Source: Bacteriovoracaceae bacterium
GTDB taxonomy: Bacteria; Bdellovibrionota; Bacteriovoracia; Bacteriovoracales; Bacteriovoracaceae
Assembly (NCBI GenBank): GCA_018060635.1
Contig: JAGOVR010000001.1
Span: 1 to 37,050 of the forward strand
Length of the DNA: 37,050 nucleotides
Reading direction: 5' to 3'
Shown: positions 1 to 7,306 of the stretch, piece by piece
Layout of the letters: each line of letters opens with the position of its first letter
Position numbering within the stretch: the stretch's first letter is position 1
Translations under genes and position numbers: made by a program
Notes under the pieces: model-generated
The model's input: the letters and a program-made list of their open reading frames with translations, nothing else
Databases searched by the model: none
Told to the model about the DNA's origin: nothing

Positions 1-365
1 ACAGAACTCACTCCCGCATAAGTGTCTATCTCAAAACCTGCTTTTAAAACTGCTTTAATAAGAGGATAGGCAGGATCAGAAACCACAGGGCTTCCTGCAT
101 CTGATACCACATAAAGATTCTCCCCTGTTTGCAAAATATCTAAGAATTTCTGTGAACTCTCCTCTTGAGAATGATCATGAAAAGCATAAAGTTTTTTATC
201 ACTTAACGAAATTCCTAAATGCCCCAATAGATCTTTAAAAGTTCGAGTGTCTTCACAGGCAAAATAAATTCCCTTTTCTAAAACTTCTTTTACTCGTCCT
301 GTAAGATCCTGCAAATTACCAATAGGAGTAGTCAGTAGAATGAGTTTTCCATGAGTTGTTTCCAT
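1..365 (-). CDS. rsmI: 16S rRNA 2'-O-ribose C1402 methyltransferase RsmI, 5' part only
   Basis: The gene runs off the left edge, so only about 121 N-terminal residues are present. RsmI methylates the ribose of C1402 in 16S rRNA using S-adenosylmethionine. Visible family motifs are TPIGNLQDLTGR near the N-terminus, CEDTRTFKDLLGHLGI, and SDAGSPVVSDPAYPLI, which match the tetrapyrrole-methylase fold. The segment that normally reads PGPSA appears here as AGVSS, a divergence at the SAM pocket region. The start at 365 is the ATG closest to the conserved domain. An in-frame ATG at 422 would add 19 residues and cannot be excluded. It is divergent from the STAS gene. Confidence 0.88.
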   Translation of the reverse strand, partial: METTHGKLILLTTPIGNLQDLTGRVKEVLEKGIYFACEDTRTFKDLLGHLGISLSDKKLYAFHDHSQEESSQKFLDILQTGENLYVVSDAGSPVVSDPAYPLIKAVLKAGFEIDTYAGVSS

Positions 366-503
366 AGTGTCATAATGCCCCTGAACGGGAGACTGGAAAA
401 GCACAGGCAAACACTTCCCCATGGCCAAGAGTTCTTTTCCTGCTTAGAATAATAAATACTTTTGGAACAGGATGTTCCGAAAAAAATTTCAGCAGGAGGA
501 AAC

Positions 504-911
504 ATGAGTATCAGAGCCCACATCATCACCGACATCCATGGCAACATTGTTGTGCAAATGCGTGGAGGTTTGGACTATGACACTTCGATTCCTCTGCGCA
601 AAGAACTTAAAGTTTTATTGAACGCTAACCCTTACAGTAAGGTTACTGTGGATATGGAAATGGTGGAGTTTGTTGGCTCTTCTGGTATTGGACAATTTGT
701 GGATACTATTTGTAGTATTAATTCTGAAAATGATAGCGCTCGTTTAACTCTTTCTAATGTTAAGAATGAATTTTTAAGAGTTTTTAAGCTCTATGCTCAA
801 GGAAACTCTCAAGATATTGAAAAATATATTGAGTCTTTTGATATGGAAAATGATCACACTTCTGACCTTAATATTTTACATGGTGGAAAAAAACGTACTT
901 TTCAAAATTAG
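504..911 (+). CDS. STAS-domain protein (anti-sigma factor antagonist-like)
   Basis: A 135-residue single-domain protein. It shows the SpoIIAA/STAS pattern: a beta strand around residues 5-20 (ITDIHGNIVVQMRGGLD), then VTVDMEMVEFVGSSGIGQF around 47-65. Ser59/Ser60 sit where the kinase-phosphorylated serine of anti-anti-sigma factors lies. Such proteins bind anti-sigma kinases or act in signalling complexes. No kinase or sigma gene is adjacent, so the partner is unknown. I chose the ATG at 504 because AGGAGGA at 494-500 precedes it and the domain begins there. An upstream in-frame ATG at 462 has no such site. The last 25 residues are polar and look disordered. Confidence 0.82.
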   Translation: MSIRAHIITDIHGNIVVQMRGGLDYDTSIPLRKELKVLLNANPYSKVTVDMEMVEFVGSSGIGQFVDTICSINSENDSARLTLSNVKNEFLRVFKLYAQGNSQDIEKYIESFDMENDHTSDLNILHGGKKRTFQN

Positions 912-985
912 AGAAATGTAAGTTTTTTTTTGAATCTTTTTTCATTTTGTTGGCCGTATAGTGGGTGTCCCAAAAGGAAACACAT

Positions 986-1450
986 ATGAAGATTCTATTC
1001 GCTTTAATTTTTACTTTTTACTCTTTTTCTTCTTTTTCTCAAGAAAAACTTGTTTGTCCAGAGCTAGAAGACACCAATCTCAATGGAACTTATAACTATC
1101 AAGGGTCTGCACCAAAACTTAATCAAAAACTTGGTAAAGATAAGTTTCAGTTTACCATTAAAGTGACAATCCCTCAGATCTGTCATAATCACCCTGACAA
1201 AATAGGGAATAAAAAAGACTCTTTTATTTGTAATCTTGCTCAAAAAATACAATCAGAGGAAAATGGATGTTTTTGGAGACTCCCTTATTCTGAAGAGTAT
1301 TTTATGTTCTTCAAACCCTTAGAAGAAAGAGAAAAAACGATTCTCTATACTTACGGAGATGAAGATTTTTTTATTTTTGATTCTAATGAGTTTTTTAAAA
1401 AAGAAGATTCTCCCTCGAATTCTTCTTTGGGTGTGGAAATAAAAAAATAA
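986..1450 (+). CDS. Small exported protein, unknown function
   Basis: A 154-residue protein that I do not recognise. It begins with a clear type I signal peptide of about 19 residues (MKILFALIFTFYSFSSFSQ). Four later cysteines, at VCPEL, QICHN, FICNL and NGCFW, could form disulfides in the periplasm. The ATG at 986 is preceded by AAAGGAAA (973-980); an in-frame ATG at 965 would put charged residues ahead of the signal peptide. Its last 100 bases overlap the 3' end of the convergent yraN-like gene. Confidence 0.7.
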   Translation: MKILFALIFTFYSFSSFSQEKLVCPELEDTNLNGTYNYQGSAPKLNQKLGKDKFQFTIKVTIPQICHNHPDKIGNKKDSFICNLAQKIQSEENGCFWRLPYSEEYFMFFKPLEEREKTILYTYGDEDFFIFDSNEFFKKEDSPSNSSLGVEIKK

Positions 1451-1692
1451 ATTTTTTTCTTAAAAATAAGAGCTAAAAGACTGAGCGCCCTTGTAAGACG
1501 ATTTTTTTGATTTCGTGAAATGATAGGTTTATTTTTTGTTTCTACCACGACACAAGTATTTTCTTTAAAATAAGCTAGATCAATTTGGCCACAATTTTTA
1601 CTTCTAAGAAGCAAAGGAGAAATCAGCAGTGGCAACCCTTGATCGTGCAACTTCTCAGAAACCTTAAGTTCCCAAGAGTCTCCTTTATTCAT
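1351..1692 (-). CDS. yraN: YraN/UPF0102-family putative endonuclease
   Basis: A 113-residue protein with the compact restriction-endonuclease-like core of UPF0102. GQIDLAYFKENTCVVVETKNK at residues 35-55 supplies the D...ExK pattern of PD-(D/E)xK nucleases. The family usually reads GEIDLI...FVEVK, so Gln for Glu and Thr for Val are substitutions. Its exact role is not established; YraN genes commonly sit next to rnhB, as here, with an 8-bp overlap of the rnhB 3' end. The C-terminal 33 residues lie antisense to the 3' end of the convergent gene. They are Ser/Lys/Glu-rich and poorly conserved-looking. Confidence 0.75.
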   Translation of the reverse strand: MNKGDSWELKVSEKLHDQGLPLLISPLLLRSKNCGQIDLAYFKENTCVVVETKNKPIISRNQKNRLTRALSLLALIFKKKIYFFISTPKEEFEGESSFLKNSLESKIKKSSSP

Positions 1693-2383
1693 CTGATAGC
1701 TCAGCTAAAATATTCCTGCAAAAAGTTCTTCTATGGATGGGTGACATCCCCCACTCTTTCACTTGCTGTCGGTGGAAGGCAGTAGCATACCCCATGTGCC
1801 GATCAAATCCATAAGCTGGATATTTTTTATGCATTTTCTGCATATATTGATCCCGATATTCCTTCGCAATGATAGAGGCCAGAGCAATAGAGCGCATTTT
1901 ACTATCCCCTTTAATGATCGGATATTCCTTTACATAAGGAATCTCTAAACAGGGTGCAAATTTTCCATCCACTAGTAAAGCAGCACCATCTTTTTTAATT
2001 TCTTTTTTATATTTATGAAAAAGAACTTGAGAAGATTTCCTCATACATAATAAGGAAGCCTGTAAAATATTAATTTTATCAATAATGGGATTAGATATCT
2101 CTGATAGTGCAAAAGACATCTCTCTTGCTAAAAATATTTTTCCTGTTTCAAGCTTAGAGATATCTATTTTTAAATATTCTAATATTTTTTTACGCTTTAA
2201 CGAACTAAGTTTTTTAGAATCTGTGACTCCTAACTTTTTTAAAAGGTTCAACTGATCTTTTATGTGTTCTGAAAAGATAATGACGGTGCAAGCAACCACA
2301 GGTCCAGCTAACGGACCACGCCCTACTTCATCCACACCTAGCAGATGATTTTTCCCTTTAATATATTTGCAATCAAGATACAT
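1685..2383 (-). CDS. rnhB: Ribonuclease HII
   Basis: RNase HII removes ribonucleotides misincorporated in DNA and cleaves RNA:DNA hybrids with Mg/Mn. The protein shows GVDEVGRGPLAGPVVAC near its N-terminus (catalytic Asp and Glu) and VTDSKKLSSLKR. It also has ALLVDGKFAP, KGDSKMRSIALASIIAKEYRD and YGFDRHMGYATAFH, all RNase HII hallmarks. I prefer the ATG at 2383 (232 residues), which leaves the usual short lead before GVDEVGRG. The open frame extends to a TTG at 2422, which lies inside an inverted repeat and has no ribosome binding site. It is co-directional with rplS but separated by a terminator, and overlaps yraN by 8 bp. Confidence 0.93.
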   Translation of the reverse strand: MYLDCKYIKGKNHLLGVDEVGRGPLAGPVVACTVIIFSEHIKDQLNLLKKLGVTDSKKLSSLKRKKILEYLKIDISKLETGKIFLAREMSFALSEISNPIIDKINILQASLLCMRKSSQVLFHKYKKEIKKDGAALLVDGKFAPCLEIPYVKEYPIIKGDSKMRSIALASIIAKEYRDQYMQKMHKKYPAYGFDRHMGYATAFHRQQVKEWGMSPIHRRTFCRNILAELSDE

Positions 2384-2420
2384 AGTTTCTTCTAATTTGG
2401 AGAAACGAGAAGTTCTAGGC

Positions 2421-2482
2421 AAAAAATCTTAAAATAGAGGGAGCATACATAGAAGTATGTGACCGATATTTTAAGATTTTTT
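2421..2482. repeat. Perfect 16-bp AT-rich inverted repeat with nested small stem
   Basis: AAAAAATCTTAAAATA at 2421-2436 is exactly complementary to 2467-2482. The 30-base loop contains a second stem, CATAC (2444-2448) with GTATG (2455-2459). It lies in the rplS-rnhB spacer directly upstream of rnhB. It could be a leader structure, a weak terminator on the minus strand (which ends in six T residues) or a remnant of a small element. Confidence 0.6.
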
Positions 2483-2490
2483 AACGACGA

Positions 2491-2511
2491 AATTCGATGT
2501 TTATCCGAATT
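2491..2511. repeat. Small inverted repeat AATTCG-N9-CGAATT
   Basis: Arms at 2491-2496 and 2506-2511 flank the loop ATGTTTATC. A related small palindrome with a CGTTTAG loop occurs at 28024-28041. Its function is unknown. Confidence 0.35.
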
Positions 2512-2517
2512 AGCCAT

Positions 2518-2548
2518 AAAAAAAGGGCCTTAAAAAGGCCCTTTTAAA
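2518..2548 (-). terminator. Rho-independent terminator after rplS (symmetric)
   Basis: Stem AAAAGGGCCTT (2521-2531), loop AAA, AAGGCCCTTTT (2535-2545). Read on the minus strand it is followed by a run of T residues (2518-2524 complement). It sits 27 bases after the rplS stop and marks the end of the long ribosomal operon. Confidence 0.88.
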
Positions 2549-2571
2549 AGTATCAGATCAGGAGGATCAAA

Positions 2572-2940
2572 TCACTCACTTTTACTAAAATCAACCTCAA
2601 GACGCGCATCTTTCCCACTACGCTCTCTTAAGTAATAATGTTTGGCACGACGAGTTTTACCTTTGTTCACAATTTCTACTTTCGCAACACTTGGTGAGAA
2701 ATAAGGAAATACTCTTTCTACTCCTACACCACCGCTAGAAACTTTGCGTACACGAAAATGCCCGCTTAATTTATTTCTATGTTTAGTGGCAATACAAACA
2801 CCTTCAAAAAGCTGAATACGAAATTTAGCTCCTTCTTGAATTTTCACATGCACTTTTACTTCATCACCTGAAGAAAAATCAGGAAACTCTTTAGGGTTTG
2901 CATTTACGTGGTTTTGATTTACTTTATCGACTAAGTTCAT
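2572..2940 (-). CDS. rplS: 50S ribosomal protein L19
   Basis: A 122-residue L19, which lies at the 30S-50S interface. FSSGDEVKVHVKIQEG, RIQLFEGVCIA, FRVRKVSSGGVGVERVFPYFSP and GKTRRAKHYYLRERSGKDARL are characteristic. The start ATG at 2940 overlaps the stop of the SPOUT methylase gene as ATGA, which indicates translational coupling. AGAGGAAG lies just upstream. It is the last gene before the terminator at 2518-2548. Confidence 0.97.
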   Translation of the reverse strand: MNLVDKVNQNHVNANPKEFPDFSSGDEVKVHVKIQEGAKFRIQLFEGVCIATKHRNKLSGHFRVRKVSSGGVGVERVFPYFSPSVAKVEIVNKGKTRRAKHYYLRERSGKDARLEVDFSKSE

Positions 2941-3521
2941 AAACTTCCTCTTAATTTTATTTGTGCTTGGTTTAATCTATCACAATAAATGGACACAGCA
3001 CTTCTTACTGACAAGTGGTTATAATGGCCCGAACCATTGATAGGTGCAAGTTTAAAATCAGCCACTTGGGTAATTTCTTGTGCTAATCCCCAGCCTGTAC
3101 CAAATAACAGGAAGATAGGCCTTTTGTCAAGCTTGTGACTTAAGGTTAACAGATCTATTTCATTCCCATGGCATTCCTTAAAATTGGCCCCTGTGACCAC
3201 TAAAAGAGGTTCTCTCTGTTCTAATTGATGGATTGTTTCCTGCGCTTGTTGTACCGAAAAACTTAGTTGTGCGACGCTCAATGCTTCTTGTCGGTCTGGA
3301 TTATAAATGGCCCCCTCTTCGCTTTCCCAATGCCCCAAAATTTTACTCACCAGCTCATGCTGAGGAACAAGAGGTGTAATAATAAAATATTTCTTGATAC
3401 CAAAAGTTTTGGAGGCCCTAGCGATATCATGAATATCTAAATTGGTGACTGAAGTTGTTCCAACCGCTCCCCTTTTATTTAAAATAGGATGATGCACAAG
3501 GCCTAGATAAATAGTTGTCAT
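2937..3521 (-). CDS. SPOUT-fold RNA methyltransferase of the trmD-rplS cluster
   Basis: A 194-residue protein of the family often found between trmD and rplS in delta-proteobacteria (Pfam Methyltrn_RNA_4, by recollection). The C-terminal knot region is clear: IFLLFGTGWGLAQEI (136-150), then LAPINGSGHYNHLSVRSA (158-175), ending in a conserved DRL. The N-terminus has GLVHHPILNKRG and GTTSVTNLDIHDIARAS. These motifs fit SAM-dependent RNA methylation, but the target nucleotide is not established. Both ends overlap neighbours by 4 bp (ATGA), with trmD upstream and rplS downstream. Confidence 0.88.
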   Translation of the reverse strand: MTTIYLGLVHHPILNKRGAVGTTSVTNLDIHDIARASKTFGIKKYFIITPLVPQHELVSKILGHWESEEGAIYNPDRQEALSVAQLSFSVQQAQETIHQLEQREPLLVVTGANFKECHGNEIDLLTLSHKLDKRPIFLLFGTGWGLAQEITQVADFKLAPINGSGHYNHLSVRSAVSIYCDRLNQAQIKLRGSL

Positions 3522-4234
3522 TCTTTTACCTTTTTTTTGAGGAGATCAGGTCTTAAAACCTGCGTGACTCTTTTACGCTCTTCTCTCTGATAATCTTCTA
3601 TATTTTTAGTATGACCTGATAAAAGAATAGCAGGGACTTCAAGCCCTTTATAATTAGCAGGACGGGTATATTGTGGCTGTTCTAAAAGACCTTCTTCAAA
3701 AGAATCTTGCTGACTAGATTTATTATTTCCTAACAAACCAGGAATAAAACGCAGGCTTGCATCTAAAATAGTCATGACAGGAAGCTCTCCTCCTGTTAGC
3801 ACAAAATCTCCCACATTAATTTCAGAGATGGAATATAAATCAAAAAGACGCTGGTCAAACCCTTCGTAACGACCACAGAGAAAAAGAATATTCTTATCTG
3901 TTTCTGTGATTAGTTTTTGAGAAATTTCTTTAGCCGTAACGGTATTAAAAACTTTTCCTCTCGCCGTAGGACAAATCATTGTAAAATCAGCAAGTGAAGC
4001 ATTGGCTTTTTTTATAATATCTAAAATAGCTTTATCTAAAACATCAATTCGTAAAAGTGTTCCTTCTCCTTTTCCATAAGGATGATCGTCAACACTTTTA
4101 TGGAGTCCCAACCCATAATCACGTAAAGAGATGATATGTATCTCACAATAATTTTTAATTCTGGAAGAAACGCCTTTTTCAAAAAAAGGGGTGAAGTATT
4201 CAGGAAACAAAGTCAAAATCCATATTTTTTTCAT
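3518..4234 (-). CDS. trmD: tRNA (guanine37-N1)-methyltransferase
   Basis: TrmD makes m1G37 next to the anticodon, preventing frameshifting. The 238-residue protein begins MKKIWILTLFPEYFTPFFEKG. It contains CGRYEGFDQR, EINVGDFVLTGGELP and the GNNKSSQQDSF segment with the catalytic Asp, followed by PQYTRP. The usual DDxPYGGGxGMVM loop reads DDHPYGKGEGTLLR here, an unusual variant. I chose the ATG at 4234, 10 bases after the rimM stop; the open frame reaches 4303 but that extension overlaps rimM. It overlaps the next gene by 4 bp. Confidence 0.95.
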   Translation of the reverse strand: MKKIWILTLFPEYFTPFFEKGVSSRIKNYCEIHIISLRDYGLGLHKSVDDHPYGKGEGTLLRIDVLDKAILDIIKKANASLADFTMICPTARGKVFNTVTAKEISQKLITETDKNILFLCGRYEGFDQRLFDLYSISEINVGDFVLTGGELPVMTILDASLRFIPGLLGNNKSSQQDSFEEGLLEQPQYTRPANYKGLEVPAILLSGHTKNIEDYQREERKRVTQVLRPDLLKKKVKE

Positions 4235-4244
4235 GGGGTGATCT

Positions 4245-4769
4245 CTAGCTATTTTGCAGATATTCTGGGGCATGAACCATAACTTCTTTTTTATCCCAGT
4301 CAAATTGAATTAAAAATTCTTTCACCCAAGGAATTTCTATTTTATTTTTTTGCTCAATAATCACCGCCACTAACTGTGCTCCATTGGAATAAAATTCTTT
4401 TAACTCTCCTAAGTATTTTCTTTCTTGTGAAAAAACTTTAAGTCCTATGGCATCTTGAATGTAATATGTGCCTTGGGGAAGCAAAGGTAAATCTTTTCTA
4501 CGAATAAAAACATCACAAGGAAGAAGAGGTTCAATGTCATTTAAGGAGTTAATATTTTCAAAACTTACGATAACTTTATTGCCAAAGGTAATCTCTTTTA
4601 ACTGTAACTCATATTTTTTTTTATCATTTTTACTTATTAAGAGAAGTTTAGGTTTTCGTTCTTTCAAAACACTATTTTCTTCATTAAAAAGACGTAAAAT
4701 AACAGCACCCTTAAGCCCGTGCCCTCGTTCTATAATACCTAATTGTAAGAGTTCTTGTTCTTCTTTCAC
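4245..4769 (-). CDS. rimM: 16S rRNA maturation factor RimM
   Basis: RimM binds S19 and assists assembly of the 30S head. This 174-residue protein has the N-terminal GIIERGHGLKGAVILRLF motif and the PRC-barrel part with YYIQDAIGLKVFS and IEIPWVKEF. Length and gene order (rpsP-khpA-rimM-trmD) are typical. Its start overlaps the khpA stop as ATGA. Confidence 0.94.
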   Translation of the reverse strand: MKEEQELLQLGIIERGHGLKGAVILRLFNEENSVLKERKPKLLLISKNDKKKYELQLKEITFGNKVIVSFENINSLNDIEPLLPCDVFIRRKDLPLLPQGTYYIQDAIGLKVFSQERKYLGELKEFYSNGAQLVAVIIEQKNKIEIPWVKEFLIQFDWDKKEVMVHAPEYLQNS

Positions 4770-5008
4770 TCAATAATTTCTAAGACACAGCGTTTACCTA
4801 TTTTGGTAGAAACGGCTGTTAAGATAGTGCGAAGTGCACCTGCGGTACGACCTTGTTTCCCAATCACCTTCCCAAGATCTGTCGGTGCAACTTTAAGTTC
4901 AATCACAGTGGTTTGTTCTCCCACTACTTCACTTACTTCTACATGGTCAGGAGAATCAACTAAATGTTTAGCAATATTTTCAATTAGGTCTTTTAATTCA
5001 CTCGACAT
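4766..5008 (-). CDS. khpA: KH-domain RNA-binding protein KhpA
   Basis: An 80-residue single type II KH domain. The RNA-gripping loop is seen as KVIGKQGRTAGALRTIL (residues 47-63). KhpA-type proteins are small RNA chaperones, and their genes commonly follow rpsP as here. Start ATG at 5008 with GAGGT a few bases upstream. The stop overlaps the rimM start (ATGA). Confidence 0.93.
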   Translation of the reverse strand: MSSELKDLIENIAKHLVDSPDHVEVSEVVGEQTTVIELKVAPTDLGKVIGKQGRTAGALRTILTAVSTKIGKRCVLEIIE

Positions 5009-5029
5009 AAATACCTCAAAGAAAGAAGG

Positions 5030-5281
5030 TTATGCTGCTTTTGTGTCAATATTATGTTTGCGGAAAAGAGTTCGTACCGTATCTGTTAAACGAGCACCTT
5101 TGGAAATCCAGTGTTTAACTCTTTCCACTTTAATCGCTGTAAGCTCTTCTTTACCATTGGGAGTATACTGACCCAATTTTTCAATGAAAGCCCCATTTCT
5201 AGGTTTGCGTTCATCAGCCGCCACTAAAGTATAAAGAGGGCTATTTACTCTTCCAACTCGAACCATACGAATAACAATCAT
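5030..5281 (-). CDS. rpsP: 30S ribosomal protein S16
   Basis: An 83-residue S16 (MIVIRMVRVGRVNSPLYTLV, GAFIEKLGQYTP, RVKHWISKGARLTDTVR). The ATG at 5281 is preceded by AAAGGAA. The open frame extends 13 codons upstream to 5320, but that portion has no S16 similarity. Cotranscribed with ffh (57 bp upstream) and khpA (21 bp downstream). Confidence 0.96.
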   Translation of the reverse strand: MIVIRMVRVGRVNSPLYTLVAADERKPRNGAFIEKLGQYTPNGKEELTAIKVERVKHWISKGARLTDTVRTLFRKHNIDTKAA

Positions 5282-5338
5282 AACGTTCCTTTCATTTATT
5301 TTAAAAGAATGGATTATCACCTAAAAAGAGGCGGGAAG

Positions 5339-6772
5339 TCAAAAATATTTCTTACCCCAAGGGTCTTTTTTTTCACTATTTTTAGGATTTTTAGGCATTT
5401 TAGAAGGCCCTCCACCTTGTCCAAAAGGTGGCATTCCCATACCTTTAAGACCTTTTTTCCCCATTCCACTAAACATTCCCATCATTTTTTGCATTTCATC
5501 AAATTTACGTAAAAAAAGATCCACATCTTTAAGAGTCGTGCCTGATCCTTTTGCCACTCTTTTACGTCTAGATTCCTCTTTTAACAAAACTCTATTTTCT
5601 TTTTCTTTATGAGTCATGGAAGAAAGAATAATATCAAATTTGTCCATTTCCTTCATAGGAGCTGAGAGATCTCCCATCTGCTTGATAGCCCCACCTACTC
5701 CTGGAATAAATTTCAAAATTGATTCAAAAGAACCCATTTTTTTCATGCCCTGAATTTGTTTTCCAAAATCCATCAGAGTAAAACGATTTTCTGTCATTTT
5801 TTTCATAAGATCTTGAGCTTCTTCTTCACTTACCATCTCTTGAGCTTTCTCTACTAAAGAAACCACATCACCCTTATCTAAAAGCCTTGAAGCTAAGCGG
5901 TCTGGATGAAAAATTTCTAAATCCGAAATCTTCTCCCCTGTGGATAAAAAAAGAATAGGGATTCTCGTCACCGCCCTTAAAGAAAGAGCGGCTCCCCCCT
6001 TGGCATCTCCGTCCATTTTAGAAAGAACGGTTCCTTCTAATTTTAATTTTTCATGAAAAGTTTTGGCAACGGTTAAAGATTCTTGTCCTGTCATTGCATC
6101 TAACACTAAAAGAGTTTGAGTCTCTCGAAGTTTTATCAAATTTTTTTGCATGACTGACAATTCTTGCATAAGTTCAGAATCTGTTTGCAGTCTTCCCGCA
6201 CTATCCACGATCAGTCCTTCATAATGATGATCCTCAGCATACTGATGAGCGGCCTTTAAAAACTTTTCTGGTGTTTGTGAGAAGTCCGTATCAAAAAAAG
6301 GAAGATTGTTTTTTTGTGCTAAAATTTTTAATTGTTCTTTAGCGGCAGGACGAAAAGTATCGGCTGGAACTAAAAGTACTTTTTTGTTTTTCTTATCCGT
6401 TAAATACTTGGCAATTTTAGCGGAAAAGGTTGTTTTACCAGCTCCATTAAGCCCTACAACTAGCAGAGCAAAATTTTTACCACCGCTGGGAATCCATTCA
6501 GTGGCCTTTTCACCCATAAGATGTGTCAGTTCATCCTGAACCAATTTAATAAACTGTTCATCAGGACGCACACCTTTAATAACTGCTGTTCCTAAAGATT
6601 TTTCTTTGACTGTATTTAAAAAATCTTTAACAACTTTAAAATGAACATCCGCTTCTAATAAAGATGTTCTTAATTCTTTGAGAATTTCATCTATATTGTT
6701 TTCAGAAATTTTATGTAGTCCTCTGACTTTCTTTAAGGTCTGAGTTAATTTATCACTTAAGCGATCAAACAT
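5339..6772 (-). CDS. ffh: Signal recognition particle protein Ffh (SRP54)
   Basis: The GTPase of the signal recognition particle, which delivers nascent membrane proteins to FtsY. It has 477 residues. The N domain (1-90) is followed by a G domain with P-loop GLNGAGKTT (107-115), DTFRPAA, DSAGR (usually DTAGR) and SKMDGDAKGGAAL. The Met-rich M domain carries the GSGTT segment and runs EMQKMMGMFSGMGKKGL before a Gly/Pro/Lys-rich tail. The start ATG lies within the end of the upstream HAD gene (8-bp overlap) and has GAGGAG as ribosome binding site. Confidence 0.97.
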   Translation of the reverse strand: MFDRLSDKLTQTLKKVRGLHKISENNIDEILKELRTSLLEADVHFKVVKDFLNTVKEKSLGTAVIKGVRPDEQFIKLVQDELTHLMGEKATEWIPSGGKNFALLVVGLNGAGKTTFSAKIAKYLTDKKNKKVLLVPADTFRPAAKEQLKILAQKNNLPFFDTDFSQTPEKFLKAAHQYAEDHHYEGLIVDSAGRLQTDSELMQELSVMQKNLIKLRETQTLLVLDAMTGQESLTVAKTFHEKLKLEGTVLSKMDGDAKGGAALSLRAVTRIPILFLSTGEKISDLEIFHPDRLASRLLDKGDVVSLVEKAQEMVSEEEAQDLMKKMTENRFTLMDFGKQIQGMKKMGSFESILKFIPGVGGAIKQMGDLSAPMKEMDKFDIILSSMTHKEKENRVLLKEESRRKRVAKGSGTTLKDVDLFLRKFDEMQKMMGMFSGMGKKGLKGMGMPPFGQGGGPSKMPKNPKNSEKKDPWGKKYF

Positions 6773-7247
6773 GGGACTCCTCTAATACTTTTATATGTTG
6801 TAAACAATCTAAAGGGGTATGGGCCAAAAAATTTGCTCCTAAATCTTGTAGTATTTTTTCTCCTCCTAGTCCATTCCATAAAACACCAATACATTTACAA
6901 CCAATATTTTTGGCTCCTTGCATATCATGAAAACCGTCACCTATCATCAGCATTTCAGAAGGTTCCCAACTAGGTATAATGGTCATAAGACCTTGAATAG
7001 ATGGCTTGGGAAAAATATCTGTTCCGCAATAAACATTTGTAAAATAAGATAAGAGCATTTGCTCTTTCATAATTTGTAAAGTTGAGGTTCTCCCTCTCAG
7101 TGTCCACAAATAAAGTGTTTTTCCTTGTTCTTTCAGATTTTTTAACAAATCTAAAATATGAGGATAAACAACAATTTTGTCTCCTTCTCCACTTATAAGA
7201 GTTTCATTGAAATCAAAAATAATAGTTTTTATCTTTTTATTTTGCAT
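6765..7247 (-). CDS. HAD-superfamily hydrolase-like protein with altered motif I
   Basis: About 160 residues with a Rossmannoid HAD core. Motif I is IIFDFNETLI, motif II LYLWTLRG, a Lys in FPKPS, and motif IV MIGDGFHDMQGAKNIGC. The second catalytic Asp of motif I (DxD) is Asn here, which normally would lower phosphatase activity. Substrate unknown. No strong ribosome binding site precedes any start; I chose the ATG at 7247 nearest the domain. ATGs at 7265 and 7328 are also in frame, the latter inside the divergent dus gene. First gene of the ffh-rplS block. Confidence 0.75.
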   Translation of the reverse strand: MQNKKIKTIIFDFNETLISGEGDKIVVYPHILDLLKNLKEQGKTLYLWTLRGRTSTLQIMKEQMLLSYFTNVYCGTDIFPKPSIQGLMTIIPSWEPSEMLMIGDGFHDMQGAKNIGCKCIGVLWNGLGGEKILQDLGANFLAHTPLDCLQHIKVLEESHV

Positions 7248-7306
7248 GGGTTCACACTTTAACATGATGATGTTAAAAGAAAAACCATATAACTTAAGGA
7301 AATAAG

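Noticed and set aside
4755..5171. Plus-strand open frame of 138 codons
   Set aside because: It lies antisense across khpA and rpsP, which are unmistakable; no ribosome binding site and no protein-like pattern.
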